From positions 55,261,501 to 55,325,500 of the forward strand of contig NC_088918.1 of the NCBI RefSeq assembly GCF_963576675.1: DNA of 64,000 nt, written 5' to 3'. This document shows, in pieces, positions 12,044-22,429 of the stretch. The notes under the pieces were generated by a model, which worked only from the letters and a program-made list of their open reading frames with translations, was not told the origin of the DNA and did no database searches. The position numbers and the translations under genes are program-made. The DNA comes from Euphorbia lathyris. Taxonomy: Eukaryota > Streptophyta > Magnoliopsida > Malpighiales > Euphorbiaceae. How positions within the stretch are numbered: position 1 is the stretch's first letter; each line of letters opens with the position of its first letter.

Positions 12044-13855
12044 TTGAAAAGTCAGGTCCTGGCGGACTTCGTGAATGAATTCACTGACGAGGGGATATCT
12101 CATCCCAAGCCTCCATTAGAAGAGTGGTCGATGTATACTGATGGAGCTTCCTCTGCAGATGGAGCTGGTGTAGGAGTTGTGATCAAAGGTCCCCACTATA
12201 TAAGATTGCGATACGCAGCAAAGTTAAATTTCTATGCTACTAATAACGCTGCTAAGTACGAGGCTCTAATATTGGGCTTACGCCTACTTCAAGAAATCAC
12301 CCCGGAACAGATCGTGATATACAGCGATTCTAAACTAATGGTCAACCAGGTGATCAAGAATTACGAGGTGAAGGACGAGGTTCTACCCAAGTATGTAGCT
12401 GAAGTCAAAAAGATTCTAGATAACCTTGAAGCTAAAGAAACTAAGTGGGAATTGGTTCACATACCAAGGGAATCCAATACAGAGGCTGATCAATTGGCCA
12501 AAATGGATTCTTATGAAGTAAACTGGGCGGATCCAGATTGTCCCTTCGAGGTAAAAATGGCTCCAGCATTCGCTACTAAAGAAGTGTCCGTACTCACAAC
12601 GGTGGAAGATGATTGGAGGACAGTCATCCGCCAATATCTACTAAATGGAACATTACCTGAAGACAAGGAAGAGGCGAAGAGGATTGTCAGGAGATCAGCT
12701 TACTTCTCCTTGATCAATGATGGTCTTTACAGAAAATCCTTTAGTCATCCTTGGCTAAAATGCATTCTACCAGAAGAAGGGCAACAGATCCTCAAGGAGC
12801 TGCATGAAGGATCTTGTGGGTCGCATGAAGCATCCGCCACGATCTTGAGGAAATCCAGGATAGCAGGTTTCTACTGGCCCACAGCTGAGTTAGATGCCCA
12901 AAGTTTGGTGGAATCTTGTCACAGTTGTCAGATTCATGCGAATGAGTCACACACTATCAAGCACATTCAGAGACCAATTATTGAAGGCCGTCCGTTCGCC
13001 CTTTGGGGAATAGACATCATTGGCCCGTTTCCTCCAACTCGTCGGCAAAAGAGGTATGTAATAGTAGCAGTGGACCATTTCACCAAATGGGTAGAAGCCG
13101 AGGCCGTTTCCTCCATTACAGCAGAACAGATAGTGGAGTTTGTCAAGGATAACATCGTAGGAAGATATGGCATTCCACATACCATCATCACTGACAACGG
13201 GACACAGTTTAACTGTGGCAAATTCAAAGCTTTTTGTGAGGGATTGGGCATCCTGAACAGATTCGCCTCCGTTTATTATCCCCAGTCCAATGGAATGACC
13301 GAAGTGACCAATCGAACGATTGTAAAAGGGATAAAAAAGAGGTTGGGTGAACACGACAAAAAATGGGCGGACCAGCTTACAAGTGTTTTGTGGGCCTATC
13401 GCACCACCCCAAGAATTGCTACGGGAGAAACGCCATTCGCCCTTTCTCATGGAGTGGAAGCCGTAATCCCTGTTGAAATACAAGTCCCCAGTGATCGAGT
13501 GGCCTTTTACTGTGAAAAAGACAACGATAAGCGATTAAGGGAGCGTCTGGATCAGGTTGAGGATCGCAGGAATCAATCCTATGTACGCATGGCAGCATAT
13601 AAACAGCGGATCGCATCCTATCATGATAAAAGTGCCAAACTTGTGAATCTAAAGATAGGAGATCTTGTGCTTCGCAAGGCTGATAAAGTCCAATCTCGAG
13701 AAGGCAAGGGCAAGTTGGGGATCAATTGGATAGGTCCATACCAGATAGTGGAGAAGGTGGGACCAGCCACATTCAAAATACAAGATACGGAGGGCAACAC
13801 CTTGCCACGCACCTGGAACCTCCAAAATCTCCGCAAATACTTTGTTAGAAAATAA
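12044..13855 (+). pseudogene. Second RNase H and integrase of the Tat-type element
   Basis: The frame is +1 relative to the previous segment and is open from about 12013, so the first codon is not a start. It begins with KSQVLADFV, which normally follows the first RNase H. Second, archaeal-type RNase H: MYTDGASSADGAGVG, NNAAKYEALILGL, YSDSKLMVNQV, ESNTEADQLAKM, with all acidic residues present. Integrase: zinc finger ending in SCHSCQIH, first Asp in WGIDIIGPFPP, second in IITDNGTQF, Glu in SNGMTEVTNR, then WAYRTTPRIATGETPFAL. The C-terminus ends in LRKYFV. Each domain is intact by eye, and only the fusion to the upstream pol is broken. Confidence 0.88.
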
Positions 13856-14622
13856 AGTGTGGTCTTGAGTACTCTTTTTCCTTTAACAAGCTTTTTCCCA
13901 TGGGGTTTTTCTTGTTAAAGGTTTTGACGAGGCTCATCTATAAAAGACCTGTCCGCTGTAATAAGGTGTTCATCCCATTAATAAATATCATTGGTTTTAT
14001 TATTCATGTTCTTTTTATAATTTACTGCTGCAATATCAATATTCCAGTCTTAAAAAGAAAGGGGAGGCACCCAACGTTCTCCACATTCGCAATATATCGC
14101 TATCTTAAAGCACATAAGAGGATCAATCTTATGGGCGGATCCGTCTCTGGGCGGATCCCAATCTTCAATAAGAGTTAAAACGATCCTTGGACGCAAGGTC
14201 TTTACACTCTCTTATCCTTTTCAAAAAGGAATTCACAAGTCCTACGGGCGGCTCACTTCACCTCAAAGATAGGTAGCAAGTTGAACCCCTGGGCAGCTTT
14301 ACTTCCTCTAAAGAAGGAATAGAACAGCTCCAAACCTTCACAAAGGTTCATATAATGAAGTATGGCTGGCCACCTACTTCAAACAAAAATCCTAAACATA
14401 CTCACATTAAAAAACACTGTCCTGCGCAAGGATAGAAGTAGCATAATGTTTATACATAGCAATGTTTGGAATTATGCTTGAAAAGTTTTTACAAAAACTT
14501 GTTAACTAAATGATAATAGGGGCATCTTCTTTTGTGCTTCCTTCGCCCCCAACGCTCACTTGAGGGTCTTTCTTCTCCACAGTCAGGGATCCGCCTTCAA
14601 GAGATACTTCCTTATCCCCTTT
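13856..14622. other. Spacer between pol and the antisense gene
   Basis: No ORF I can support. It contains a short hairpin, CTTTAACAAG (13882-13891) pairing with CTTGTTAAAG (13911-13920), just after pol, and two copies of GGCGGATC (14134, 14150). It should carry the 3' end of the antisense gene's transcript. Confidence 0.5.
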
Positions 14623-16717
14623 TTATTCAGAATCAGCTTTGGACGGCATCTCCTGGAGGTCATCCAGCGCAACTGTGGTAGAAGGTTTGACGTCCGGCAG
14701 GGTTCCCTTCATCCATTTTCGCACATAGTTGCGAAGGTACTCCTTGGCATTGGGCATCTTCTTGAACCTTGCCACATCTTCCGGTTCGGGGACAGCGAAC
14801 TCAGGATCTGTGAAATCAACTTCAGGATGGGATAAAGAAAAGTACGCCATAAGCATCTCTCCATAAAAGAAGGCTTGTTCGCCCGCTGTGTATTCCGCTT
14901 CCCCAAGAGCATCTTCATGGCTTTTAGCATCAGAAGCTATTTTTGCCTTCAGGTTTTGTATCTCCTCGTCTCGGAGGACTAAAGCAGCGGTAGCGGAGGC
15001 TAGGTTCGCGTTGGCAGTGGCAATAGTGGAATTGGCATTTGCTATCTCTTTCTCTAGCTTTTCAATAGTTGCCCTATTCGCCATATTCTGAAGAACTCCA
15101 TTCTCCAGAGTGCGCAAACGAGCATACAGCTGAGAAAAAACAAAAAGGATTTAGCCTAAGAACGAAACAAATCATCACATTCTTTTAAAAACTCACCGAA
15201 AGAAGCTCAGACATTCCCTTATGGACGTGGATCGATTCAGGAATTTGGTCATAATCCTTTTGTACTTCTCCCACCTGTCCTAAAGCTTCGTCCAGGTCAT
15301 TTAAGAGAGATTCATTCTCAAAAGTTCCTTGAACCCCAAACTTGGCGGACCAATATCCGCCGATATCAGGCTTCGCCATCTGCTTAAACAGGAAAAATCA
15401 TACGCCACTTTAAAATCAGATGAGCAGGAAACAAAATCAAGAGACTAATTACCTGAGCCACTTTCTCAGTAGGTTTGGCGGATTTAATCGCGTCCGCCAT
15501 TATCTTGGTACTCCCAACATTATTGGGCCGCCTCTTCTTCAGCGGCGGATCGATAGCCATCTCCATAGGGCATTTTCCCGTATCAGGTTGAGGGTTAGCC
15601 GCCTGATTTTTCTTGCGGGCTTCCTCTTCTTGAAACATCCTGCACGTCTCTGCAAGAGCACGATTTGCCTTAGACACACCCCTGTCAAAGAAGATATCAA
15701 AATAATTAAAGCTCCTGAATTATACAAAGTACCTTGATCAAACTGAGTAATTTTTGAATAAATGAATTGATCCTCCACTCGGCGGATCAGAGGAATGTCA
15801 CTCATCATGAAGGCTAAGGCATCCGCATACGTCCATGCATCCGCCTTAATTTGCTTCATGAGATCCGCCACCTTTTCATCACTGTGTGTTAAGATTCGCA
15901 TATCGCCCGCCATGTGTAGCGGACGAAAATTCCAGACAGAAGGAAAACCTAACGGGTCATCCTCCTTTATCTTCACGTAGAAAAAACTCTCGTCCCAACT
16001 ATGAACGTTGGACATTTTGTCGTAAAAGGGCGAATAAACACCAAATTTAGCAAATGTAAGATAAGACTCCGACTTCCTCCTGGAGGGTTTGTGAAAAGCT
16101 CTAAAGATTCGACCATTATACACTACACCTAAATTTGACGCAAGATAACAATCTAACGCCATGTCAAGCCAGCCGTTGGGGTGTAGCTGGCTGACGGCGA
16201 TGTCAAAATACGAGAGGATATCCGCCAACATCTGAGGAAGAGGAAGGCGAAACCCTCTTTCAATATGACTACAAAATACAGTAAAGAAGCCCACCGGCGG
16301 ATTGGAGGGGCGTTGATGAGAAGCTGGGAGTTGGGTTTCGTAATTTTTGATCCACGGAAAGCGATCCGATAGACTCGCCAAATCCGTGGCACTCATACGA
16401 GACGAAGTAGACTCCGCTCGAGGATTCTTTTTTCTAACAGGAACAGAAGAAGAGGCCATTAAACCCAGAAATCGGTTACGGGCACCGGCCGGGGTAAAAC
16501 TGGAAAAGAAAGATGGGTTTCCGGTGGAACGAGTCTGGTAAGGGTTACGCGCCGAGTTATTGAACTCAGTTGAACCAGAATTAATCTCGCCGACAGAAGA
16601 TTGGGAGTTTTCCGACGAGGATGTGGTCCAACTAAAATCTAGTTCAATCTTGGGAGAAGGCGTCGAATTAAAGAGCTCGGAAGTTGACCCAGAGGATGAA
16701 GATGAACTTCTAAACAT
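14623..16717 (-). CDS. Antisense four-exon gene of the Tat-type element (putative gypsy-type transposon protein family)
   Basis: Exons on the minus strand: 16717 to about 15733, about 15681-15453, 15379-15197 and 15129-14623 (stop). Introns 2 (15452-15380, CAG/GTAAT to AAACAG) and 3 (15196-15130, TCG/GTGAGT to TCTCAG) are phase 0 and 73 and 67 nt long. The first junction has GTACTT at 15732 and TTGACAG ending at 15682, but this 51-nt gap is a multiple of three and leaves exon 2 in the wrong frame. A donor at 15725 would restore it, otherwise a one-base indel is present. The product would be about 630 residues: Ser-rich N-terminus, a core with ERGFRLPLPQMLADILSYF and QLHPNGWLDMALDCYLASN that resembles the Pfam 'putative gypsy type transposon' family, an Arg/Lys stretch, and a C-terminal coiled coil with Ala/Asn repeats (ATIEKLEKEIANANSTIATA). 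Function unknown. Confidence 0.72.
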
Positions 16718-16990
16718 TCAGAGTAAAAGAAAAAGCACTTACATGGAAATGTAGAAGCTTGAGTAGGATCTTTGAAGTTTATGAGGAAAAGCTTCGAAAA
16801 CGGGAGGAGATGGAAAATGAGAAAGGAAGAGAAACTCCGGAAGATGAAAGATGGTTTTTGAAACGTTCCTAGGGCCGTGTGCTATTACACGTGTCGATCA
16901 TCAAAGGACGTTGAACAGAGTGCACATTAAATGCGGAAGCATAAGACGGCGCGCAGAAGTCCAAAAGCCCTAAAGGACTTTAAAGGCATT

Positions 16991-17008
16991 TTGGGGGGGG
17001 GGGGCTTC
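16991..17008 (+). other. Polypurine tract of the Tat-type element
   Basis: TT followed by twelve G (16993-17004) and CTTC lies directly before the 3' LTR. This is the expected position for the plus-strand primer, although the last four bases are not purine-only. Confidence 0.65.
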
Positions 17009-17487
17009 TGATAACATTAGGATATTATCATAAGGACCAAAAGGGGTAATTACCTTAAGATATGCCACGTAGCAAAGGAAGCCGTCTGGCGGATCATCCT
17101 AGATCAGCTCTAAGAGATCCGTCGGCGGATCTCTTAGGCGAATCTCTCCATTTACCTAGATAACGGCTGGCCGCCGTCTCGGCCATAAATGATTATTAAA
17201 TGAATCATTAAATAGTCTCAAACCGCCAAATTAAGAGTAACTTGTAACCGCCATTAAATGAGCATTAATGGAGGCTTTCTAGTTACCTAGGGGTTACGAA
17301 TTCCTCAACTATATATAGCCTACCTTTCCATGCTATCAAGGTACACTTACTTTTATATTCTCTAAGCTTCGTCAATATAGTTTATTCTCCCTATATTCTA
17401 CTGACTTTGGCATCGGAGGGTCCCCGGCCGATCCCAACGGCGCCTCACAGGGACGTGATCCGATCAGAAGTTTCTCTTATGTTATCA
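17009..17487 (+). repeat. 3' LTR of the Tat-type element
   Basis: It has the same length as the 5' LTR, with four substitutions by my reading (G/A, T/C, A/C, G/A). TSD AATTC follows at 17488-17492. TATA box at 17310-17317. Confidence 0.97.
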
Positions 17488-17492
17488 AATTC

Positions 17493-17870
17493 TTAATTTT
17501 ATTAGACTTATCCATTTGATCCATTATCTATACTTAGCATATTTCATATGGATCGACTCTAATTATAACTCAATTTCTTTTCAATGAATTAAGTTATCAT
17601 TTAATCATTTCAATTCATGTATTAAATATGTATTAACATGCACTTATTATGCACTTATTATGGTTCTCTTAACTTATATGCATAAATGAACATTTAAGTT
17701 TCATTAATTACTCATAAACCAATTTATCTCACTTTAATTCAATTTATTAAGGTACAACCTTTGGTTTTCCTTGGAATTAATGACATTTATTTAAGTTTTA
17801 AGTGCAGGAACACTTCATATTAAGTTCAGGAATCATTCCATCAACATAATTGCACAAACCAAGTCAAAAG
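17493..17870. other. AT-rich non-coding part of the Athila-type element
   Basis: No ORF or recognisable motif. It is the continuation of the sequence at 7576 once the Tat-type element is removed, and it separates the two post-pol ORFs. Confidence 0.5.
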
Positions 17871-17894
17871 GCATCCAAATAGGCCATTTTTACC

Positions 17895-18113
17895 AATTCT
17901 CTACCGAGAATTAATAATTCTCGGTATGAGCAGCAAGTTCGGCCAATTTTCAGGACGAAAATTGCATGAAGTTCGCGTGCCGCGGCCGCGGATTTGCCAT
18001 TCGCGGTCGCGACACGCGTATAATTTGTCCATTTCAATCCGATTTTGACACAAAATTTTGCCTATTCCTATTCCTATTCTACCTATTCACCTACCTATAC
18101 AACCCTATATAAA
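17895..18113 (+). promoter_or_regulatory. Leader B: palindrome, GC hairpin and TATA box upstream of the second post-pol ORF
   Basis: The palindrome TTCTCTACCGAGAATT, three bases, then AATTCTCGGTA is near 17900-17925. A 17-bp stem (17974-17990 with 18002-18018; one C.A mismatch, one G.T) carries an 11-nt loop. A TATA box TATATAAA is at 18106-18113, followed by a long C/T-rich leader and the ATG at 18356 in a good plant context (ACCATGGTT). The parts are shared with leader A and with U3 of the LTR. Confidence 0.6.
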
Positions 18114-18355
18114 CCTACCTCTTACACAAACCTCACATCACCTCTATTTTTACCCAATTCCTTACTCCAAACTCTTCCCAAAAAATCTATTTTTCCTCTT
18201 CCCAATTTATTCACTCCAATTTCTATCCTCTTTTCTATTTTCAATCACTTCAAATTCAACACCACCAAACTCATCTTCAAGCTTTACTTTTTCTCTCCAT
18301 TCCTTTTTCTTCTTCTTCTTCTTCTCAAACCCTAAAAACACAAAACACCATCACC

Positions 18356-19576
18356 ATGGTTAGGACTAAGCGTGTTGGTAACAAGCCCGCTGTTACGGAA
18401 GCTAATCGCCTTCGGGTTCAATGTGGAGCTTATTTCGACATCTATTCGGAGGAGGAAGCCGCTCGTTTCAAACATTTTTCTCAAGCCGATCGCCAATTTG
18501 TTGATATGCACTTCTTAGACTTCCATTCGGTAAGAGCATTAAATTTCTCTACTCGAATTGATGCCTTTATTGAAGCTTTGGGTTGGCAAGAATTCGTTAA
18601 TATGCGTTTCCCGCGTATTAATGAATATGTAGTGGAATTTTTGGTCACTTTGACCATGAACAAGAAGAAAACTTCAATCTCTTTTAGGAATAATGGTATC
18701 ACATACACCATTGACTATGAAGCAATGGGAAATATGTTTGGTTTCCCTACTTCTGATTTTTATGATAAGCCTAAAGATTTTGATAATGATGCGGTTTGGC
18801 AAACTCTCTCGGACCAAGATTATTTTAATTCGAAAAACACTTCAAGCAAGTTGATTAAGGACAATTGTGTGTTCTTCTTTCATAAGTATTTGAGTTTCTC
18901 CTTGTTTGGTCGTGTTGAGAGTTCCAAGATTCAGGTTCGGGATTTGTATGTTTTGGATAGTTTGCTTAAAGGCTTGTGGATTGATAGCATTGGTATTTTG
19001 TTTGATAATTTGTTCCGTGCTTCGAGGGCTAGTACCATTCAAATCCCTCTTTGTAATTTTATCACCGCTCTTATGTTAGGAGCACGGGGAGAATTGGCTG
19101 ATTATGACATGACCACCTATCGTGGGTATGTTCCGCTTTTGGACATCTCGGCTCTTGAGCGAGCTCATTTATTGCTTCCACAAGGACCTCCCGTCTTTAT
19201 TTCCTATGCTACCCGAATTGCCCATCTTCGTGGCACTATGGGTGGTGGCGCTTCAAGTTCTCAATTTGTAGGTACCGAAGGCGGCGGAGAGGCGGAAGGC
19301 GAGGAGGATGAACCACCGGATCAAGAACAACCCCAAGCACCTCAAGCGGAGGATGATCCGGTAGATTTGCGGAGGATTTTGAACCAAATCAATTCCAACA
19401 GTCGTCAAATGAATTTAAGAATTGATGATTTGGTTGAAAACAATATGGTGATGAATGACAACCTCAACCTTTTGAGGCGTGAACATCGATCGACTCGGCA
19501 TCAGATGCTTTCCTTTTTCCGACGCCGCAATGTGGAGACGTCACCTACACCTCCCGATTCCCCACCTCAAGCTTAG
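18356..19576 (+). CDS. Post-pol ORF B, ATHILA ORF-1-like, intact
   Basis: An uninterrupted 406-codon ORF with a start in strong context (CACCATGGTT). The core at residues 20-150 matches ORF A: FIEALGWQEFVNMRFP, YVVEFLVTLTM, TSISFRNNGITYTIDYE, MFGFPTSDF. It then continues through SLFGRVESS and VRDLYVLDSLLKGLWID to a helical region. Residues about 295-335 are Gly/Glu/Pro-rich and acidic. The last 80 residues look like a coiled coil (RILNQINSNSRQMNLRIDDL and onward) followed by basic RRR. No signal peptide or membrane helix is seen. It is the only protein gene of the Athila-type element that is still open, and its role is unknown. The coiled coil suggests self-association, and ORF A is its broken relative. 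Confidence 0.8.
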   Translation: MVRTKRVGNKPAVTEANRLRVQCGAYFDIYSEEEAARFKHFSQADRQFVDMHFLDFHSVRALNFSTRIDAFIEALGWQEFVNMRFPRINEYVVEFLVTLTMNKKKTSISFRNNGITYTIDYEAMGNMFGFPTSDFYDKPKDFDNDAVWQTLSDQDYFNSKNTSSKLIKDNCVFFFHKYLSFSLFGRVESSKIQVRDLYVLDSLLKGLWIDSIGILFDNLFRASRASTIQIPLCNFITALMLGARGELADYDMTTYRGYVPLLDISALERAHLLLPQGPPVFISYATRIAHLRGTMGGGASSSQFVGTEGGGEAEGEEDEPPDQEQPQAPQAEDDPVDLRRILNQINSNSRQMNLRIDDLVENNMVMNDNLNLLRREHRSTRHQMLSFFRRRNVETSPTPPDSPPQA

Positions 19577-20941
19577 GTTGTTTTCCTTAATTTTATTATC
19601 TTGTTATAATTGGGTACAATTTTCATTTTCATATGTTTGGTACAATTTTCAATTTTTAATTTTATGTTGAAATGTTTCATTTGCACCATTCCTATCTTTA
19701 TTTCGTATGCTTAATTTTTGTGCTTATTATTCTTGATATCTCGCTTTTGCACCAATGAGGACATGGTCCAATTTAAGTGTGGGAGGAGATGTACATCATT
19801 TTCATTTTTCTAGCACAAATACCAAATGCAACGAATCATTTATAACAAATGCAACGTATTTTGCAACATAAACTTGTTTAAAACGCTATTTTTATTAACT
19901 TAACATTTTCATATGTTTTTAAAATTAATCATAAGTTAATATGATTATTTTTAGGTTATCATTATCGTTAGAAATGATATTTCTATACGGGTAATATTTT
20001 CATATTTTTTATAAAATCTCCGATACGATTTTTAAGTAAAATTGTCTCGAGTGAATGTATTTAAGTAAAAATTCTTTATTCTATCTCTATTTTATATCAT
20101 GAAATTCATGATACAATAAATCTTATTTTAAATTTTCAATTAGGTTTATAGGCATTAAATTGAACTAACAATTTTAGCTCGGTATTTCGTCTTACATTAA
20201 CACCAATTGAAGTTTTTAAGGAAACTTTAGCCATAATACATGTTGAATTTTAAGTCAATATAGGATGAATGTGCTATCTTTCTTTTTCCCAAGTTACAAT
20301 TTCAAATTTCTAATTCATATTAATCAATCAATTAGTTGAATTCTTAACTTTTGGCCACGATTGAGACCACCCTTATCGCAATCGAGGTATGAAAGGGAAG
20401 CAAATTAAGTACCGTTTACTTTTGGCCACGGTTGCGACTACCCTTATCACAATCGAGGTATGGAAGGAACGTTTAAAGCAAAAATAATAAGCGTGTATAA
20501 GTTTAAAGTAACGATTGCGTCCACCCATGGCATAGTCGGTACCTCTTAAGCAAACACCAAACAATAAAATACGTATAAAGTTACGATCAAGACCACCCTT
20601 ATCTCGGGCGTAACTAAGCAAATAATTAACCCAAGTACTTATTTAAAATTTAATATATCTCATATATTAGTTTAGGTTTGGGAAAGGAAATTTAGTATTT
20701 TGAAATGCCTTGAGACGAAAGACTCAATAACATGCGTGCTTACATTGTCCCGAATGCTTCGATTCAAAATTGAAAATACAAGACGAATGATATATCGTAT
20801 TTATACTAAGTTAGTCTTTTCGGCTTAACTAATTTAAAAGGTAATACAGAGATATATGTTTTATTTTCATAAAGAGATTAGTTAGAGAATAAATTCAGTG
20901 AAATTTTGCTCGGGACTAGCAAAAGATTAAGTGTGGAGATT
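19577..20941 (+). other. 3' non-coding region of the Athila-type element
   Basis: No ORF. A polypurine-like AAGTGTGGGAGGAGATG lies at 19773-19789, and a second one, AAGTGTGGAGAT, lies at 20929-20940 immediately before the LTR, which is the likely functional tract. Between them is AT-rich sequence and a block of imperfect tandem repeats (20350-20620). Confidence 0.65.
20350..20620 (+). repeat. Four imperfect tandem repeats, about 70-85 bp period
   Basis: Units begin near 20353, 20424, 20511 and 20580. Each has a core of the form (GGC)CACGATTG(A/C)GACCACCCTTATC. The first two also share CAATCGAGGTATG(A)AAGG. Later units are more diverged. Confidence 0.7.
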
Positions 20942-22429
20942 TGTTAAGCCCAAAATATACCTAAAATATCATCGATAATTACATCAATATTGCTACGAAT
21001 TTATGATATTTATAACTATTTAGAATACTTTTACTCTCGAATATGTTTCTTTCATGCAAGGTACATAAATATTTGGTAAAATCCAAATAGGAGTAAAAAG
21101 AGCTCAAAAATAGAAGAAAAGCCCTACAAAAGGAGTCGAAGACAACGAAAATTAATAACACCAAGTCAAGGACACGAACGAGAGCCAAAGAAGTGAAAAA
21201 TGCTCCATGCCGCGACCGCGGCCCCCACTATTCACGGTCGCGACACGCGTCCCTCAGCCTCTCCTTCCCTTCGTCCGAAGTACAAATTGATGCTCCCCCA
21301 TTCTCGGTAGAGAATTTAATATTCTCTGTACGAGCAGGAGATTTTAGAAGCCTAGTTACACACTTTCGTTTTCGACGAAACGCGATCGTTCGGGTGGATA
21401 AAGACGTCCTTTCGCAATGGACACGATCCTTCACAACGGACACGACACTTCAATCAAGACTCTTCAACATCTATAAATAAAGAGTTGATGGAGAGTTGAA
21501 ATAATGATATATGTGTAGAAGAAAGAGATTAGTGTAGAATTTATGCAGAAATTCCGAATCAAGTGATTCAGAAGTTAGATTTCGATTCTGTTCAAAAGCA
21601 ATATGTTGTACACACATTGTTTACTAAATAATAACAAATTCAGTAGCGTTTAGACATTGTTCCAGTTTAGTTTTCATTTTGGTAGTGGACCGACCCAGTC
21701 TCTATTACGAAGATTCAACGAGAAGATTGAGTAGAGGATTCGCCCCTGAGCCTGACAAACTCTAACGAAACCCAAGGAAAGGATTGACAACCCGTTCACT
21801 TGCACGTCGTCGAAGAATTCAATGCTCCATGTTCTCTGTAAACTTGTATCAATTTATATTTCATCTAATAAAGTCCGTTCTATTCGATAGATCTTTATGC
21901 AGCACTTATGGTAACCAATCCACTAAAGTGACTGCTGGTGTTTTCATTAAAACGTATTTAATTCAAAATCTTTACAAGGAAACTTTGTTGAACACTTAGG
22001 CAAATTATTATCTCAAAAGAGTTTTAATTTGATTAAGGGCAATTTATCCCGAAAGGGTTTTATCGCGTTCAAAGCCAATTAATTAGAGGTTCGGTCATTT
22101 ATTTCATCTTTATAATTCGTACAAAGTTTAAAGTTTTTTTCTTTGCTTAATGCAAACAAATATACTTGTTTACTTTTTTAAAGTACTAAAACGTTCCTGT
22201 TTTGCAAATTCATTCTTAAATCAGATATTTTCTAACATCTTCATATTCTAATCTAATTCTTATTCTAGCAATTTCAAAACCAAAACCGATTAAACGATTT
22301 TTTCATATTATAAACCTTAAAGTAATTTTAACCGATTGTAAATAAGTTTTGTTAAAAAACGTTCCCTGTGGGATCGATATCTTTTATTACTACAAGTGTA
22401 TACCGTGCACTTGCGGAAATCGCTCAACA
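20942..22429 (+). repeat. 3' LTR of the Athila-type element
   Basis: 1488 bp, from TGTTAAGCCC to CGCTCAACA. The last 415 bp match window positions 1-415. U3 holds a GC hairpin (21208-21218 with 21235-21245, one mismatch), a palindromic motif near 21300-21335 and the TATA box TATAAATA at 21472-21479. Confidence 0.95.

Larger units (their letters stand above)
7582..17487 (+). mobile_element. Tat-type Ty3/gypsy retrotransposon nested in the Athila-type element
   Basis: Two 479-bp LTRs that differ at four positions bound the element, and AATTC flanks it on both sides (7577-7581 and 17488-17492). Plus-strand order is gag, protease, RT, RNase H, a second RNase H, integrase. The duplicated RNase H and lack of chromodomain place it in the Tat lineage. 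An antisense multi-exon gene fills the space between pol and the 3' LTR. LTR divergence (about 0.8%) is lower than for the host element, consistent with the nesting order. Two in-frame TAG codons and one frameshift break gag-pol. Confidence 0.95.
1..22429 (+). mobile_element. Athila-type Ty3/gypsy LTR retrotransposon, left end outside window
   Basis: The element runs from a partial 5' LTR (1-415) through a tRNA primer site, gag, protease, RT, RNase H and integrase (to 5935), two post-pol ORFs and a complete 3' LTR (20942-22429). A younger Tat-type element (7582-17487) sits inside it. The assignment rests on the primer site TGGCGTCGTTGCCGGGGA, the Athila-style protease core DLGANINLMS, the pol order RT-RNase H-integrase and the ATHILA ORF-1-like post-pol proteins. 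The two LTR segments differ at about 7 of 415 positions, so the insertion is fairly recent. Gag and pol carry two frameshifts and one nonsense codon, so this copy cannot make its own replication proteins. Base TSD cannot be checked because the left end is missing. Confidence 0.9.

Noticed and set aside
15682..15732. A normal first intron for the antisense gene
   Set aside because: The 51-nt GT-AG gap is shorter than usual plant introns and does not restore the frame of exon 2, so I left the junction unresolved.
6523..19576. Calling the two Athila post-pol ORFs envelope genes
   Set aside because: No signal peptide, transmembrane helix or fusion-peptide-like segment is visible. The similarity is to ATHILA ORF-1.
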